From a halophilic archaeon J07HX64 (GTDB lineage Archaea > Halobacteriota > Halobacteria > Halobacteriales > Haloarculaceae), in assembly GCA_000416085.1 (NCBI GenBank), contig KE356579.1:1540301-1547220 (forward strand): DNA of 6,920 nucleotides. Reading direction: 5' to 3'. Positions 5,726 to 6,920 of the stretch are shown here, in pieces (the stretch's first letter is position 1; every line of letters begins with the position of its first letter). The notes under the pieces are model-generated. The model worked only from the letters and a program-made list of their open reading frames with translations. It searched no databases and was not told the origin of the DNA. The position numbers and the translations under genes were made by a program.

Positions 5726-6387
5726 ATGGCACGTGAGACCTACGAGGCCAGACTCGCGCTCCTCCGGGACGACGTTGTCGAGATGGCCGGGACAGCACTG
5801 GAGCGGTACCGGACCGCGCTGGATGTCCTGGAGACCGGTGACCGGGCGCAGGCCAGGCGGATCATCGAGGGCGACGACGATATCAACCGCCGGTATCTCG
5901 ACATCGAGAGCGACTGTATCGAACTGCTCGCGCTCCAGCAACCGGTCGCAGGCGATCTCCGGTTTATCGCCTCGTCGTTCAAGATCGTTACCGACATCGA
6001 GCGGGTCGGCGATCTCGCGACCAACATGGCCCGGTACGGGCAGGAGGCCGGCGGTGGGCTCGACAGCCAACACCGGTCGGACCGACCGCCGGTGAGATGG
6101 TCGAGGAGGCGGTGTCGGCGTACGCCAATGACGACGCCGAGGCCGCGCGAGCGACCGCCGCGCGTGACGACGCGCTCGACGAGCGGTGTCGGGAGGCAAC
6201 CGAATCGGTGATCCGGGACCTGATGACAGCACAGGTCCGGCGGTCGGTCGAGCCAGAGCAACGGCTCCAGACCGCCTCGCAGGAGCTGCTGACCGTGCGG
6301 GACATCGAGCGGGTCGGTGACCACGCGGTCAACATCTGTGCACGGACACTGTACATGGTCGAGTACGACGAGGGGCTCATCTACTGA
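5726..6387 (+). CDS. phoU: PhoU, phosphate transport/signalling regulator, broken by a frameshift at about 6060-6090
   Basis: PhoU proteins are helical, metal-binding adaptors that interact with the Pst transporter and dampen phosphate uptake or signalling. Two PhoU repeats are visible. The first, from ATG 5726, contains LLALQQPVAGDLRFI (67-81) and the metal-site motif TDIERVGDLATN (89-100). The second lies one frame back and contains MVEEAVSAYANDD (125-137) and RDIERVGDHAVN (192-203), ending in LIY before TGA 6385-6387. The two halves lie in frames offset by -1, so one base appears missing. Codon third-position bias changes frame between about 6060 and 6090; as written the first frame runs on to 6211 with Arg-rich non-PhoU sequence. 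Restored length is about 220 residues, normal for the family. It starts 11 bases after pstB and overlaps the next gene as TGATG. Sequencing error is the favoured cause; residues 112-124 are uncertain. Confidence 0.88.
6060..6090 (+). other. phoU: Frameshift interval in phoU (one base apparently missing)
   Basis: Before this interval PhoU reads in the frame of ATG 5726; after it the conserved second PhoU repeat reads one frame back. In the second frame, codons before about 6073 (CGA, CAG, CCA, ACA) are unlike the gene's G/C-ending usage, so the switch probably lies after that point or close to it. The exact base cannot be fixed without a homologue. Confidence 0.7.
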
Positions 6388-6920
6388 TGAGCGAGAACGG
6401 CACGACGGTCCAGCAAACGATACAGCTCACAGGCGGGTCGACGTACACGGTGTCGCTCCCGAAGGAGTGGGCGGAGACCAACGGGATCGACCCGGGGACG
6501 TCGGTCGACCTGCACACTCGTGGTGACCGGCTCGTGCTGATGCGCGAACACGACCCCCGGAACGGCTCCCGTGAGACGGCAATCGACGCCGCGGTCGGCG
6601 AGCCAGCGACGCTGGGACTCTCGGTGGCTGCCGCGTACATCGCCGGTTGCGAGCGGGTCACCGTCGAGAATCTCTCACCCCGCGACAGCGAAGCACGGCG
6701 AGCGGTCAGGCGCTCGGTCAGACGGTTCGTCGGGTTCGAGGTGATGAGCGAGAGCAACAGCGGACTGTCCGCACGGACGCTGCTCGACGTAGCAGGTCTC
6801 TCGCCCGAGCAGACGCTCGCACAGCTCGAGCGCACGGCGCTTGAGATGCACACACGGAGCGTCGAGGCGCTCGTGACGGCAGACGGTGCGCTCGGCGAGC
6901 GGGTGGCCGACCGGGATGAC
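6387..6920 (+). CDS. AbrB-PhoU fusion, putative phosphate-responsive transcription regulator, cut by window edge
   Basis: The ATG at 6387 overlaps the phoU stop (TGATG), so the two are translationally coupled. The frame stays open to the window end (178 codons; the C-terminus is outside). Residues about 9-52 form a SpoVT/AbrB-type swapped-hairpin DNA-binding domain: VQQTIQLTGGSTYTVSLPKEW (8-28), GIDPGTSVDL (33-42), DRLVLM (47-52). From about 65 on the sequence is helical and PhoU-like, ending ERVADRDD, where a PhoU metal-site helix would be expected to continue. From memory, haloarchaeal proteins of this architecture are about 330-340 residues, so roughly half is missing. Known families suggest DNA binding by the AbrB part and Pst- or metal-linked sensing by the PhoU part. 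It is a good candidate for the regulator acting on the pst promoter, but that is inference from architecture and position. Confidence 0.85.
   Translation, partial: MSENGTTVQQTIQLTGGSTYTVSLPKEWAETNGIDPGTSVDLHTRGDRLVLMREHDPRNGSRETAIDAAVGEPATLGLSVAAAYIAGCERVTVENLSPRDSEARRAVRRSVRRFVGFEVMSESNSGLSARTLLDVAGLSPEQTLAQLERTALEMHTRSVEALVTADGALGERVADRDD

Overview
This window is almost certainly from a halophilic archaeon (class Halobacteria). It is GC-rich, its soluble proteins are rich in Asp and Glu, its binding protein carries a twin-arginine signal plus a lipobox, its main promoter region is a short AT-rich island with archaeal TATA-like boxes, and the gene set is pstS-pstC-pstA-pstB-phoU followed by an AbrB-PhoU fusion. 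I cannot name the genus.

Layout. Positions 1-501 (minus strand) hold the N-terminal 167 codons of a Trm5/Taw2-family tRNA position-37 modification enzyme that runs off the left edge. It starts at a GTG and has no in-frame ATG inside the part called here. Positions 502-897 are a gene-free divergent intergenic region: a GC-rich part with small hairpins and short repeats, then an AT-rich part (about 795-875) with several TATA-like boxes about 20 bp apart and a TGAAC direct repeat. From 898 to the right edge everything reads on the plus strand as one probable operon for high-affinity phosphate uptake: pstS (898-1902), pstC (1970-2992), pstA (2994-4840), pstB (4851-5714), phoU (5726-6387) and a second PhoU-family gene with an N-terminal SpoVT/AbrB DNA-binding domain (6387-6920, cut by the window edge).

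How the genes work together. PstS is a lipoprotein outside the membrane that captures phosphate. PstC and PstA form the membrane channel and PstB dimers power it with ATP. PhoU is expected to restrain or sense the transporter. The AbrB-PhoU protein could link transporter status to transcription, since haloarchaea lack the canonical PhoR/PhoB pair; that link is inference.

Main oddities. (1) pstA is interrupted by a one-base frameshift at about 4577, directly after the EAA loop. (2) phoU is interrupted by a second frameshift at about 6060-6090. Both are -1 type (one base missing) and in both cases the rest of the protein is well preserved in the other frame, so sequencing or assembly error is the leading explanation, with real mutation possible. 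(3) PstA carries about 320 extra, very hydrophobic residues between its first membrane helix and the canonical permease core. (4) The pstS promoter region looks able to give both leaderless and leadered transcripts. I see no CRISPR array, insertion sequence, rRNA or tRNA, and no clearly new system.
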